Origin: Prevotella sp.
GTDB taxonomy: Bacteria > Bacteroidota > Bacteroidia > Bacteroidales > Bacteroidaceae
DNA: 64,000 nucleotides
Direction: 5' to 3'
NCBI GenBank assembly: GCA_017554105.1
Contig: JAFZIY010000030.1
Location: 1-64,000, forward strand
The translations under genes and the position numbers were made by a program. Under the pieces are notes generated by a model. The model saw only the letters and a program-made list of their open reading frames with translations, was not told the DNA's origin and searched no databases. Of this stretch, positions 42,800-51,929 are shown in pieces. Numbering within the stretch: position 1 is the stretch's first letter; every line of letters begins with the position of its first letter.

Positions 42800-43321
42800 T
42801 CACGCCCACGGATCTTCTGAAACTGGCACTCTGATGTCGGCCAGGAAGCCGAACTGCGTCACGAACCACTGGCCGGTGCTTGGTTTCTTGCGCATGCTGA
42901 TGGGGCGCGGGCTGTCTGCACCACCCGACTTGATATAAAGTGTCGCGAGTGTCTCGACATATGAGTGTGGGTTGCTCGTCACTGTGATGGTAAGCGGAGC
43001 CGACGGCTGATAACCGTTCTGTGGCGTGGCATCGGCAAAGAAAGAACGTGGCTTGTAGGTCTTGCCGACCAGACGGTCGCGCAGGAACTGCACGTCCATA
43101 GTACTAACAGGACTCGGTCCCTTCAGGTAGTTTATCATCTCCAGCGCATCGTCAACGCTCTCCTCATAACGGCACAGTGCCGCAACCACCAGTGCCGCAG
43201 CCTCAAATTCATCGGTAAGGGCAGCCTGTGGCATTGCCTTCAGTTCCTCAATATTATTCGGCAATGTCGCAAAGGTGATGGTTTTCGACTTGTTGCCATT
43301 AAGAAAATCTAAGAATCCCAT
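42800..43321 (-). CDS. Uncharacterised protein (DUF6935-like)
   Basis: A 173-residue cytoplasmic protein. The middle (AALTDEFEAAALVVAALCRYEES, ALEMINYLKGPSPVSTMDVQFLRDRLVGKTYKPRSFFADATPQNGY) looks like the family listed as DUF6935 in Bacteroidota and Firmicutes; I name it from memory with moderate certainty. There is no signal peptide or catalytic motif. It lies downstream of the MerR-type gene in the same direction, 49 bp apart, and may be its partner. Confidence 0.7.
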   Translation of the reverse strand: MGFLDFLNGNKSKTITFATLPNNIEELKAMPQAALTDEFEAAALVVAALCRYEESVDDALEMINYLKGPSPVSTMDVQFLRDRLVGKTYKPRSFFADATPQNGYQPSAPLTITVTSNPHSYVETLATLYIKSGGADSPRPISMRKKPSTGQWFVTQFGFLADIRVPVSEDPWA

Positions 43322-43370
43322 AGTTTGATTAGTTTTATTGTTATTGGTTATAGAAGCATTACCCTCCTCG

Positions 43371-43718
43371 TCAGGTAAGGTAATCGAGTTGTCGCTTCAG
43401 GGTCTTTAGGTCGTCACGCACACGGATAAGGCTTTCCAACGCCTGTGTCTTGCTGTCCACGTTCTTCTTGCTGTGATGCAGCATCTTGCGGGCGGCAGCA
43501 ATTTTAAAACCACGAACCTTCACGAGGTTATATACGTTGCGTATCTCCTCGATGTCGTTCTCGGTGTATTGTCTCACGCGGTTTCCCGTGGTCTTAGGCT
43601 TTATCTGCGGGAACTCCGTCTCCCAATACCTCAGAAGGCTCTCGGTAACATCGAACATCTGGGCCACTTCCTTTATCGAGTAATACAATTTCTTTGGTTT
43701 TTCAGTCCTTAACGCCAT
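43371..43718 (-). CDS. MerR-family transcriptional regulator
   Basis: A 115-residue MerR-like protein. The N-terminal winged HTH reads KKLYYSIKEVAQMFDVTESLLRYWETEFPQIKPKTTGNRVRQYTENDIEEI, followed by a coiled-coil dimerisation helix (RKMLHHSKKNVDSKTQALESLIRVRDDLKTLK). There is no C-terminal effector domain or metal-binding cysteines, so the signal is unknown. This short form is conserved in Bacteroidota next to alaS. A -7 box on this strand lies at 43750-43758. Confidence 0.9.
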   Translation of the reverse strand: MALRTEKPKKLYYSIKEVAQMFDVTESLLRYWETEFPQIKPKTTGNRVRQYTENDIEEIRNVYNLVKVRGFKIAAARKMLHHSKKNVDSKTQALESLIRVRDDLKTLKRQLDYLT

Positions 43719-43749
43719 ATCGTAACTTCTTGTTTTATTGATTATTTCT

Positions 43750-43894
43750 GCAAAAATACAAAATAATTCGGAATAAGAAATGAATACCGCGATTTTTTTA
43801 TTAATTTTGCTGATTATTCAGCGAACTTACTACGTCTCGTCATAAAAAATAATCAAGTTTCTTTTGTTCTGCGCTCGACTTTTCGTAACTTTGC
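43750..43894. promoter_or_regulatory. Divergent merR / alaS promoters
   Basis: Minus-strand TATTTTTGC (43750-43758) for the MerR gene and plus-strand TAACTTTGC (43886-43894) for alaS. Confidence 0.65.
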
Positions 43895-43935
43895 ACGCAA
43901 AATTCAAGAAACAAAGAATAAAACAGAAAAAAGAA

Positions 43936-46614
43936 ATGATGACAGCAAACGAAATCCGCGACTCATTCAAGAGATTCTTCGAGTCGAAAGGTCACGCCAT
44001 CGTTGCGTCGGCTCCTATGGTTATCAAGGACGACCCAACGCTGATGTTCACTAACGCAGGAATGAACCAGTGGAAGGACATTATCCTCGGCACACGCGAA
44101 CCGGAACCACGCCGCCGAGCGAACTCACAGAAATGTCTGCGCGTGAGCGGAAAGCACAACGACCTGGAGGAAGTTGGTCACGACACATATCATCACACCA
44201 TGTTCGAGATGCTTGGCAACTGGTCGTTCGGCGACTACTTCAAGGAGGGCGCCATAGACATGGCATGGGAGTATCTCGTGGATGTGCTGCATCTTGACCC
44301 GAAGGACCTTTACGTCACGGTATTCGAGGGCTCGCCGGAGGAGAATATCCCGCGCGACGACGAGGCTGCAGCATTCTGGGCAAAGCATGTGCCTGCCGAC
44401 CATATCATCAACGGCAACAAGCACGATAACTTCTGGGAGATGGGCGACACGGGTCCATGCGGTCCGTGCTCGGAGATACACCTCGACTCCAGAACAGAGG
44501 AGGAGAAGGCTCAGGTGGCTGGCCGCGACCTCGTGAACAAAGACAACCCACAGGTGATAGAGATATGGAACCTCGTGTTCATGCAGTTCAACCGCAAGGC
44601 CGATGGTTCGCTTGAGAAACTCTCGATGAATGTAATAGACACCGGCATGGGCTTCGAGCGTCTGGTGCGTGCTTTGCAAGGCAAGCACTCCAACTACGAC
44701 ACCGACGTGTTCCAGCCGATGATCAAGGAGATAGAGAAGTTCACAGGACTGAAATATGAGAACCCCACCCTCAACCCCTCCCAAGGGGATGGGAATTCAG
44801 ATAAGTCTGACATGGTATCCATTGCAATGCGCGTCATTGCCGACCATATCCGTGCCGTCAGTTTCTCCATCGCCGACGGACAGTTGCCAGGAAATGCGAA
44901 GGCGGGCTATGTGATACGTCGTATCCTGCGCCGTGCCGTGCGATATGCCTACACCTTCCTGGGACAGAAAGAGGCGTTCCTCTTCAAACTTGTTCCCATG
45001 CTGGTACACGAGATGGGCGACGCATATCCCGAACTGAAGGCACAGCGCGAACTCATCACCCGCGTCATAAAGGAGGAGGAAGACTCATTCCTGCGTACTC
45101 TCGACCGCGGTATCCGTATGCTCGATGGCAGTATGGCTGCGCTGAAGGCTGAGGGAAAGACTCAACTCGACGGCTCTGACGCCTTCAAACTGTTCGACAC
45201 CTACGGCTTCCCGCTCGACCTTACAGAACTTATCTGTCGCGAGAACGGCTTCACTGTAGATGAGGAAGGTTTCAACACCGAGATGCAGAAGCAGAAGGAA
45301 CGTGCCCGTAATGCCGCAGTCGTGGAGAATGGTGACTGGATTGTAGTCGGTCAGTCTGATGACACCTCTGCAGAGCAACAATTTGTGGGTTACGACTACA
45401 CCGAATATGAATGTCACATTCTGCGCTATCGTCAGGTAACACAGAAGAAGAGTTCTTTCTACGAACTAGTACTCGACTACACTCCGTTCTACGGCGAGAT
45501 GGGTGGTCAGGTAGGTGACCAGGGAGTGCTTGTAAGTGAGGATGAGACAGTGGAAATCATCGACACCAAGCGTGAGAACGGCCAGAGCATACACATCGTG
45601 AAACAACTGCCTAAGAACATTGAGGCTGATTTCATGGCATGCGTTGACACCGACAAGCGCGAGGCATGTGCCGCAAACCACACCGCCACTCACCTTCTCG
45701 ACTATGCTCTGAAGCAGGTACTTGGCGACCATGTGGAGCAGAAGGGTTCTTTCGTAAGCCCTGACACACTGCGCTTCGACTTCTCTCACTTCCAGAAAAT
45801 GACCGATGAGGAGATCAGGAACGTAGAACGAATGGTGAACGACATGATACGTCAGGACATCTGCCTGCAGGAGTTCCGTGAGACACCGATAGAAGAAGCA
45901 CGCAAACTGGGAGCCATAGCACTCTTCGGAGAGAAGTATGGCGACAAGGTGCGCGTGGTGAAGTTCGGTCCAAGTGTTGAATTCTGCGGTGGTATCCATG
46001 CTCACAGCACAGGCCACATCGGTATGTTCAAGATTGTCAACGAGGCAAGTATTGCCGCCGGAATACGCCGTATCGAGGCTAAGACAGGCAAGGAAAGCGA
46101 GGAACTGATGTATAACATGGAGGACGGCATCCGTGCATTGAAGGCTCTGTTCAACAACGCAAAAGACCTTGAAGGAACCATCCAAAAATACATCGTCGAG
46201 CATGACGAACTGAGAAAACAGGTGGAGAAGTTCACTTCCGAGAGCGTTGAGCGCTTCAAAGAAAAACTGCTTGCTAACCCACGCATAATAAACGGCGTGA
46301 AGGTTTATTCCGCTGTATTGCCCGTCAAGCCGGAAACGGCAAAGGACATTGTGTTCAAGGTGCGCGCCGCAGAACCCGAGAGTTCTATTTGCGTGATAGG
46401 AAGCACATCAGACAACCGTCCGATGCTCAATGTGATAATCAGTGAAGACCTCGTGAAGGACCACGGTCTGAATGCAGGACAACTGGTGCGCGAGGCGGCA
46501 AGACTGATACAAGGCGGTGGCGGCGGACAACCCCACTTTGCCTCAGCAGGCGGAAAAGACCCTGACGGCATCAGTGCTGCAGTGGATAAAGTGATTGAAC
46601 TGGCTAACCTGTAA
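43936..46614 (+). CDS. alaS: Alanyl-tRNA synthetase
   Basis: An 892-residue class II synthetase charging tRNA-Ala. The catalytic domain shows [22 protein letters not shown] text, [10 protein letters not shown] and [23 protein letters not shown]; the editing domain has NHTATHLL and [13 protein letters not shown]; the C-terminal C-Ala domain ends [17 protein letters not shown]. The start is ATG 43936 (or 43939); an upstream extension crosses the promoter. About 13 residues ([13 protein letters not shown], near residue 277) are an in-frame palindromic-repeat insertion in the catalytic half. A strong terminator follows at 46632. Confidence 0.96.
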   Translation: MMTANEIRDSFKRFFESKGHAIVASAPMVIKDDPTLMFTNAGMNQWKDIILGTREPEPRRRANSQKCLRVSGKHNDLEEVGHDTYHHTMFEMLGNWSFGDYFKEGAIDMAWEYLVDVLHLDPKDLYVTVFEGSPEENIPRDDEAAAFWAKHVPADHIINGNKHDNFWEMGDTGPCGPCSEIHLDSRTEEEKAQVAGRDLVNKDNPQVIEIWNLVFMQFNRKADGSLEKLSMNVIDTGMGFERLVRALQGKHSNYDTDVFQPMIKEIEKFTGLKYENPTLNPSQGDGNSDKSDMVSIAMRVIADHIRAVSFSIADGQLPGNAKAGYVIRRILRRAVRYAYTFLGQKEAFLFKLVPMLVHEMGDAYPELKAQRELITRVIKEEEDSFLRTLDRGIRMLDGSMAALKAEGKTQLDGSDAFKLFDTYGFPLDLTELICRENGFTVDEEGFNTEMQKQKERARNAAVVENGDWIVVGQSDDTSAEQQFVGYDYTEYECHILRYRQVTQKKSSFYELVLDYTPFYGEMGGQVGDQGVLVSEDETVEIIDTKRENGQSIHIVKQLPKNIEADFMACVDTDKREACAANHTATHLLDYALKQVLGDHVEQKGSFVSPDTLRFDFSHFQKMTDEEIRNVERMVNDMIRQDICLQEFRETPIEEARKLGAIALFGEKYGDKVRVVKFGPSVEFCGGIHAHSTGHIGMFKIVNEASIAAGIRRIEAKTGKESEELMYNMEDGIRALKALFNNAKDLEGTIQKYIVEHDELRKQVEKFTSESVERFKEKLLANPRIINGVKVYSAVLPVKPETAKDIVFKVRAAEPESSICVIGSTSDNRPMLNVIISEDLVKDHGLNAGQLVREAARLIQGGGGGQPHFASAGGKDPDGISAAVDKVIELANL
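44762..44793. repeat. In-frame G/C-rich palindromic insert in alaS
   Basis: ACCCCACCCTCAACCCCTCC followed by CAAGGGGATGGG, encoding [11 protein letters not shown]. It sits in a loop between GLKYE and [21 protein letters not shown], both conserved. Confidence 0.75.
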
Positions 46615-46631
46615 AGTCAGGACGTATATAA

Positions 46632-46680
46632 AAAGACTACGCGCTTGTCTCCTTGGAGCCGAGCGCGTAGTCTTTATTTG
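46632..46680 (+). terminator. Terminator after alaS
   Basis: A perfect 13-bp stem: AAAGACTACGCGC (46632-46644) with its complement at 46663-46675, an 18-nt loop and T-rich flank. It is usable from both sides, ending also the convergent gene at 46701. Confidence 0.9.
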
Positions 46681-46700
46681 TAGTATTTTAAGAGGAAGAC

Positions 46701-47513
46701 TTATCTCACCATGTCAACCTCGTCCTCAAGAAGTTCCACACTCTTGACAAGTTTGCCTGTGGCAGTGTAGATGTGAAGGACAGGTGTAAGATACTGCTTG
46801 GTGAATATTGTGAAATCTTCAGTTCCATTCAATGGCACATCCTCGGTACGCACATTGGTGCTTGTGGTGAGGATATAGTCCTGAGCCTTGTCTTGCTCCG
46901 CCGTCATCAGCATGTTGGTCTTGGTGTGCATGATGCTTACGAACTGCTCTCCGTCGATGCGATTCACCTCCTTGGTGTCAGGCAGGATGATGAGAGTGAC
47001 ACGCGGCGCATGGCTAAAGCCATTGTACTCCTCGCTGCCAAGCACTATGACAGGGGCATCGGTATATTCCTGAACGTTCATTGTACTATGTGTGTCGGAA
47101 GTGACATGCTTCTTGAACGACGGTTTCTTGTCTAACATCATGCCTATGGCTGATACCAGAAGTCCTTCATACTCGCTGTCGCGCTGGTCGAATACCATGC
47201 TCACCTTATTTGTCTTCTCGCTAAACATCCACACCTGGATTCTCACGAAATCGTTATCCATCCTAGACGTTACGGGCTTTACGAAAAAAGCATATTCGCC
47301 ATCTATTCCCCAAATGGAACTGACGTTGATGTCGTCTTGGTCATAGGTACCCGCATTATTCGCCCCAACATCCACCATGTTGGTGGTTTCAAAAAAATAC
47401 TTTGCGGGCACTGCGTCCTGAGGCAGTCCCATCTTTACTAACTCCTTTTTGTCTATGGCATTGGCGGCAACAACGACCGACATCACAAACAACAATAATG
47501 CGAATCTTTTCAT
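46701..47513 (-). CDS. Unknown secreted protein
   Basis: A 270-residue protein with a clear signal peptide (KRFALLLFVMSVVVAANA, cleavage near residue 19). The mature part is beta-rich, without cysteines or recognisable catalytic motifs. The last 35 residues (TKQYLTPVLHIYTATGKLVKSVELLEDEVDMVR) resemble a T9SS-type C-terminal sorting tail only loosely (IYTATGKLVKS), so a type IX cargo role is a guess. It lies alone between alaS and recA, with no convincing operon partner. Confidence 0.8.
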   Translation of the reverse strand: MKRFALLLFVMSVVVAANAIDKKELVKMGLPQDAVPAKYFFETTNMVDVGANNAGTYDQDDINVSSIWGIDGEYAFFVKPVTSRMDNDFVRIQVWMFSEKTNKVSMVFDQRDSEYEGLLVSAIGMMLDKKPSFKKHVTSDTHSTMNVQEYTDAPVIVLGSEEYNGFSHAPRVTLIILPDTKEVNRIDGEQFVSIMHTKTNMLMTAEQDKAQDYILTTSTNVRTEDVPLNGTEDFTIFTKQYLTPVLHIYTATGKLVKSVELLEDEVDMVR

Positions 47514-47547
47514 TTGTTTTTTTCTTTCTTAGTTTATTATTGTAAAA

Positions 47548-48570
47548 TCATTTTTCTGCCAATTCCGCCATTATCTTTGCCTCCAGTTGTTCACAAAGTT
47601 CAGGATTGTCTTTCAGCAGTTTCTTCACTGCATCACGACCCTGTGCGAGTTTCGTGCCATCGTAGGAGAACCAACTGCCGCTCTTCTGGATGATGCCGTA
47701 CTCCACTCCGAGGTCCACAATCTCGCCAACCTTGGAGATTCCATCACCGAAAGTAATCTCGAATTCTGCCTTGCGGAAAGGAGGTGCTACCTTATTCTTC
47801 ACCACCTTCACACGTACTTGGTTGCCGATTACCTCATCACCGTCCTTGATGCTCGTCACACGACGGATGTCAAGGCGTACCGAAGCATAGAACTTCAGTG
47901 CATTACCACCTGTCGTGGTCTCGGGGTTACCGAACATAACGCCAATTTTCTCACGCAACTGGTTGATGAAGATACATGTGGTGTTTGTCTTTGAGATGGT
48001 GCTCGTCAACTTACGCAGCGCCTGGCTCATCAGTCGTGCCTGCAATCCAACAACATTGTCGCCCATATCTCCCTCTATCTCCTTCTTCGGGGTGAGGGCA
48101 GCCACAGAGTCTATCACCACGATATCAACGGCTGCCGATGATATGAGCTGGTCTGCAATCTGCAGTGCCTGCTCGCCATTGTCGGGCTGAGAAATCCAAA
48201 GGTTATCAACATCAACGCCCAGTTTCTGAGCATAGAAACGGTCGAAGGCATGCTCTGCGTCGATGAATGCAGCGATACCACCCTGCTTCTGCGCCTCTGC
48301 GATGGCATGAATGGCCAGTGTGGTCTTACCGGACGACTCCGGACCAAAAATCTCGATGATACGTCCACGCGGATAACCACCCACGCCAAGTGCCGCGTTC
48401 AGTGAGATACTTCCTGTCGGAATTACCTCCACATTCTCTATATGCTCGTCACCGAGTTTCATTATCGAGCCTTTACCGAAATCCTTCTCTATCTTTGACA
48501 TCGCCGCCTGCAATGCCTTCAGTTTCTCACTCTGCGGATTGGCAGCAGGAGTTTCTTTTTCTTTTGCCAT
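47548..48570 (-). CDS. recA: Recombinase RecA
   Basis: A 340-residue RecA with Walker [10 protein letters not shown], the make-ATP-work region [18 protein letters not shown], Walker [14 protein letters not shown]1/L2 loops ([55 protein letters not shown] in pieces) and an acidic tail. It catalyses strand exchange and SOS induction. ATG 48570 (MAKEKET) is the family start; a frame extension to 48636 runs into the inverted repeat. In the minus direction it follows the four-helix-bundle gene. Confidence 0.97.
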   Translation of the reverse strand: MAKEKETPAANPQSEKLKALQAAMSKIEKDFGKGSIMKLGDEHIENVEVIPTGSISLNAALGVGGYPRGRIIEIFGPESSGKTTLAIHAIAEAQKQGGIAAFIDAEHAFDRFYAQKLGVDVDNLWISQPDNGEQALQIADQLISSAAVDIVVIDSVAALTPKKEIEGDMGDNVVGLQARLMSQALRKLTSTISKTNTTCIFINQLREKIGVMFGNPETTTGGNALKFYASVRLDIRRVTSIKDGDEVIGNQVRVKVVKNKVAPPFRKAEFEITFGDGISKVGEIVDLGVEYGIIQKSGSWFSYDGTKLAQGRDAVKKLLKDNPELCEQLEAKIMAELAEK

Positions 48571-48584
48571 AGTTACTACTTTTT

Positions 48585-49071
48585 GAGGTAAGAGGTATGA
48601 AGCAAGAAGCATGAGAACACCTTTTGTTCCATACACTTTTACCTGTTGTTAATAATTATTGTTTTTCTTCAAATACTTTTCTTAATCCGATTAGCATTCT
48701 TGCTATATCCCTGATTTCAGAGTCTTGGGCTTGAAGTTCTTCAGAAGTGATATACCCTAAACTTTCCGCAAGTTCCAACTGACACATCACTTCCATGAGT
48801 GAGCCGAAAGAAATTTCTATAAAATGGATTCTTTCCTTCATCGAAAAACGTCCCATACCTTCCGCTATATTAGAAGGAACAGAGATTGCGGCACGTTGCA
48901 ACTGACTCCCAAGGACGAATTGCTCATTATTGGGAAATGATTTCACAAATCCATAGACATCGCCCACAAGTTTCTTTGCCTTGTGATATACCTGTAGTTT
49001 GCGAAAATAGAAATCATCCATAACATTTCTTGTTTCTTATCTCATGCTTCTTACCTCTTGCCCCATGCCTC
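48585..49071. mobile_element. 487-bp unit bounded by 32-bp inverted repeats
   Basis: The left end (48585-48616) and the complement of the right end (49040-49071) match at about 24 of 32 positions, including a perfect 13-bp inner part (AAGAAGCATGAGA). They enclose only the four-helix-bundle gene and its flanks. The right end overlaps the stop codon of the upstream gene, the left end abuts the recA leader. This looks like an inserted or captured cassette; no transposase is encoded. Confidence 0.5.
48656..49021 (-). CDS. Four-helix-bundle protein (S23/IVP, Avd-like family)
   Basis: A 121-residue protein of the four-helix-bundle family first seen in 23S rRNA intervening sequences and related to the Avd accessory of diversity-generating retroelements. 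Marks are FRKLQVYHKAKKLVGDVYGF, FPNNEQFVLGSQLQRAAISVPSNIAEGMGRFS and ISFGSLMEVMCQLELAESLGYI. It forms pentameric barrels in known homologues and may bind nucleic acid; the stand-alone role is unknown. There is no rRNA or reverse transcriptase here. It is framed by inverted repeats and sits between recA and the saccharopine-dehydrogenase-like gene. Confidence 0.9.
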   Translation of the reverse strand: MDDFYFRKLQVYHKAKKLVGDVYGFVKSFPNNEQFVLGSQLQRAAISVPSNIAEGMGRFSMKERIHFIEISFGSLMEVMCQLELAESLGYITSEELQAQDSEIRDIARMLIGLRKVFEEKQ

Positions 49072-50305
49072 ACAATTCGATATCGATATCGAATTGTTCA
49101 TGCCACGGCAGACCTTGTTTGTTGAGCTGCTCGAGGAATGGGTCCGGGTCGAACTCCTCAACGTTGAACACGCCGGGCTTGCGCCAGATGCCTTTGCAGA
49201 ACATCATGGCTCCTATCATGGCGGGAACACCTGTGGTGTAGCTGACGCCCTGCATGCCAGTCTCCTCGTAGGCGGCGCGGTGCGAGCAGTTATTATATAT
49301 ATAATATGTGTGCTCCTTGCCGTCCTTCAGTCCACGGATGCGGCAGCCAATGGATGTCTCACCCTCGTAGTTCTCACCAAGATCCTGCGGGTTGGGTAAT
49401 ACGGCCTTGAGGAACTGCAGAGGAACAATCTTGACGCGGGCAGTGCCAGTACCGTCTGCCAGCGGAGCCTCGTATTCCACCTCGTCGATACGGCTCATGC
49501 CGATGTTCTGAATCACTTCAAGGTGCTTCAGGTACTGCTGTCCGAAGGTCATCCAGAAACGTGCGCGCTTAATTGTAGGATAGTTGATGACGAGCGACTC
49601 TATCTCCTCATGGTGTAGTAGATAACTGTCGCGTGGTCCGATGCCGGGATACGTCAGGTCCTTATGTATCTCCAACGGTTCGGTCTCCACCCACTTGCCG
49701 TCTTCCCAATAGAGTCCCTTCTGTGTTATCTCACGGATATTAATCTCGGGGTTGAAGTTAGTGGCAAATGCCTTATGGTGATCGCCGGCGTTACAGTCCA
49801 CGATGTCAAGATACTGAATCTCGTCGAAATGATGCTTTGCAGCATATGCGGTGAAAATGCTCGTCACGCCCGGGTCGAAGCCACAGCCGAGGATGGCTGT
49901 CAGTCCTGCCTCACGAAAGCGGTCGCGATAAGCCCACTGCCAAGAATACTCGAAATGAGCCTCATCCTTCGGCTCGTAGTTTGCCGTGTCGAGATAATTG
50001 CAACCACATGCCAGACAAGCATCCATGATTGTAAGGTCCTGATATGGCAGCGCGAGGTTAATGACAAGTTCTGGCTTATAATCGCTGAACAATGCTTTCA
50101 ACTGCTCAACATCATCCGCATCCACCTGTGCGGTACGTATGGGCATGTCATAGCCCTTTTGATGAATAGCCTCTACCAGTTTGTCACATTTCTCCTTGCG
50201 GCGGCTGGCAATCATGAACTCGGTGAACACATCTGCGTTCTGCACAATCTTATACGCGGCAACAGTGGCAACGCCACCTGCACCAATCATTAATACTCTA
50301 CTCAT
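49070..50305 (-). CDS. Carboxynorspermidine synthase / saccharopine dehydrogenase family
   Basis: A 411-residue NADP-dependent enzyme with an N-terminal Rossmann fold (VLMIGAGGVATVAAYKI) and the family's ALPYQDLTIMDACLACGCNYLDTANYE, LGCGFDPGVTSIFTAYAAKHHFDEI. This length and pattern fit carboxynorspermidine/carboxyspermidine dehydrogenase, which condenses aspartate semialdehyde with a diamine for (nor)spermidine synthesis. The decarboxylase partner is not in the window. A -7 box is at 50353-50361 on this strand. The C-terminus (FDIDIEL) is encoded by a TCGATATCGATATCGA palindrome. The stop overlaps the repeat-bounded unit. Confidence 0.9.
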   Translation of the reverse strand: MSRVLMIGAGGVATVAAYKIVQNADVFTEFMIASRRKEKCDKLVEAIHQKGYDMPIRTAQVDADDVEQLKALFSDYKPELVINLALPYQDLTIMDACLACGCNYLDTANYEPKDEAHFEYSWQWAYRDRFREAGLTAILGCGFDPGVTSIFTAYAAKHHFDEIQYLDIVDCNAGDHHKAFATNFNPEINIREITQKGLYWEDGKWVETEPLEIHKDLTYPGIGPRDSYLLHHEEIESLVINYPTIKRARFWMTFGQQYLKHLEVIQNIGMSRIDEVEYEAPLADGTGTARVKIVPLQFLKAVLPNPQDLGENYEGETSIGCRIRGLKDGKEHTYYIYNNCSHRAAYEETGMQGVSYTTGVPAMIGAMMFCKGIWRKPGVFNVEEFDPDPFLEQLNKQGLPWHEQFDIDIEL

Positions 50306-50352
50306 TTTTAGTTATTAATTTGTTTTTCAATCGTCAATTAAATATGTCTTCT

Positions 50353-50361
50353 GCAAAGTTA
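50353..50361 (-). promoter_or_regulatory. -7 box for the carboxynorspermidine synthase gene
   Basis: TAACTTTGC on the minus strand, 48 bp before the ATG. Confidence 0.65.
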
Positions 50362-50401
50362 TTACAAATCAACGAAAACACAAAAGAAAATTATTTATTT
50401 T

Positions 50402-50995
50402 TTAGCCAAGTTCATCGCCTTTTATACCCAAGGCACTCATCAGCGAATAGCCAAGTATCTCCTGACGGAACTTTCCTCCTGGCATGGGTTGCATGGCAAA
50501 CAGTGTTACAACCTTCTCGTCATCGCAGTTTGCAAGGGCTCGGCGCATGCGGGCATACAGGTCGCTGTCCTCAGCATTAGGCACAACCATGATGCGCTTC
50601 ACCTCAGGCTGGCTTACCGCTATTTGCAATATCTCGAGCATCAGACTGTCTTTGTCTGTCAGTTCCGACACCTCAAGCGCACTTATTGCGAACTCCCCGA
50701 GGTTGTCCTTGAAGGCCTTGCCGTTGATTTCGTCAAAGGCAGAGGGGACAAAATTCTCCATCTCTCCTTTCTTACCGTCATGGACCATGATAACATGTGT
50801 CTCATGCTCACCCTCACGCAGTCCTCCGTCAAGGGCAATACAGTCTATCCATCGTGCAAGGTCGGCACGCGGTACGCGCCGCATCAGCATACGCTCGAAA
50901 TTTACACTCAGGTCAAATGTCACATGGTCAACATAATCGGCATCGGCAATGATTATGTTCTCGCTCCTTTTCCCCTGTTTTAAATCCATGTTCAT
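50402..50995 (-). CDS. Uncharacterised Bacteroidales protein (DUF6621-like)
   Basis: A 197-residue soluble protein with an alternating alpha/beta pattern: ENIIIADADYVDHVTFDLSVNFERML, ARWIDCIALDGGL, HVIMVHDGKKGEMENFVPSAFDEINGKAFKDNLGEFAISAL. I place it with the Bacteroidales family listed as DUF6621 from memory; no function is known. It starts with ATG 50995 or 50989. Its -7 box (TACCTTTGC at 51000-51008, minus strand) is so close that the transcript would have almost no leader. Confidence 0.7.
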   Translation of the reverse strand: MNMDLKQGKRSENIIIADADYVDHVTFDLSVNFERMLMRRVPRADLARWIDCIALDGGLREGEHETHVIMVHDGKKGEMENFVPSAFDEINGKAFKDNLGEFAISALEVSELTDKDSLMLEILQIAVSQPEVKRIMVVPNAEDSDLYARMRRALANCDDEKVVTLFAMQPMPGGKFRQEILGYSLMSALGIKGDELG

Positions 50996-50999
50996 AACT

Positions 51000-51058
51000 G
51001 CAAAGGTAATTTTTTTGTTTCAAACAACAAAATATTCATTCATAATTCGTACCTTTGC
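51000..51058. promoter_or_regulatory. Back-to-back -7 boxes, very short leaders
   Basis: Minus-strand TACCTTTGC (51000-51008) and plus-strand TACCTTTGC (51050-51058), serving the genes starting at 50995 and 51065. Both start codons fall 4-6 nt from the box. Confidence 0.65.
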
Positions 51059-51064
51059 ATCAAA

Positions 51065-51904
51065 ATGAACAAAATGAATCTTATACTAAGAAATCTGGTC
51101 ATTCTCGCGTTTGTCCTATTGTCTACAACTGAGGCATTGGCACAGAAAGGACAGTTGGCGGCAATAAAAAACGAAGTGGAAGACGGATACAACTTCTGGC
51201 TCTATGTACCATACGACTATGCCGAGACGCTCGAGCAAACTCCAGTGGTAATCTTCCTACACGGTGCCAGCCTATGTGGCAGCGACATGAACCGCTCCAG
51301 ACGCTATGGTCCATTGCATGCGCTTAGCCTGGGACGAGAGATTCCAGCAATGATAATAACGCCACAAAACCCCGGAGGGTCGTGGAAGCCAAGCAAGATA
51401 AACAACATTCTTGAGTGGGTGCTCGACCACTACCCCTGTGACCCCAGCCGTGTCTATGTCTTAGGCATGAGTCTTGGCGGTTATGGCACAATGGACTTCT
51501 GTGGCACCTATCCCGAGAAGATTGCCGCGGGCATGGCACTCTGCGGGGGGTGTACCCTGAAAGACGTGCAAGGACTAGGCGAGTTGCCTTTCTGGATCCT
51601 CCACGGTACCGGTGACCGTGCTGTGGGCATCGAGCAGTCGAAGAAAGTGGTGCGTGCCTTACAGGAAGCAGACCATGACAGACTGTTACGTTTCGACTGG
51701 CTTCCCGGTGCCAGTCATGGTGCACTCGCCCGTATCTTCTATCTCGAGAAAACATACCAGTGGCTCTTCTCTCATAGCCTGAGAGACAAACGCCGCCGAC
51801 CGAATATGGCAATAGACATCAACAATGGTGACCTGAAGAATGCCTACAGCGACATGAGACGTGGGCAGACAGGATACGAGGAGGTTGATGAAATCATCTA
51901 TTGA
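51065..51904 (+). CDS. Secreted alpha/beta-hydrolase (esterase/PHB-depolymerase-like)
   Basis: A 279-residue protein with a signal peptide (about 1-27) and an alpha/beta-hydrolase fold. The oxyanion region is VVIFLHGASLCGSD; the nucleophile elbow is LGMSLGGYG (GxSxG); the acid is in HGTGDRAV and the His in GASHGALAR. It resembles the feruloyl-esterase/LpqC-like group acting on carbohydrate esters, but the substrate is uncertain. It has its own -7 box with a near-leaderless start. The next gene starts 26 bp after its stop. Confidence 0.87.
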   Translation: MNKMNLILRNLVILAFVLLSTTEALAQKGQLAAIKNEVEDGYNFWLYVPYDYAETLEQTPVVIFLHGASLCGSDMNRSRRYGPLHALSLGREIPAMIITPQNPGGSWKPSKINNILEWVLDHYPCDPSRVYVLGMSLGGYGTMDFCGTYPEKIAAGMALCGGCTLKDVQGLGELPFWILHGTGDRAVGIEQSKKVVRALQEADHDRLLRFDWLPGASHGALARIFYLEKTYQWLFSHSLRDKRRRPNMAIDINNGDLKNAYSDMRRGQTGYEEVDEIIY

Positions 51905-51929
51905 CCATCGGAAGAAGAAAACAAATAAT

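Noticed and set aside
48571..48636. N-terminal extension of RecA
   Set aside because: It is encoded partly by the inverted repeat, and RecA proteins begin at MAKEKE-like sequence.
48656..49021. 23S rRNA intervening sequence or diversity-generating retroelement
   Set aside because: No rRNA, reverse transcriptase or template/variable repeat pair is present nearby.
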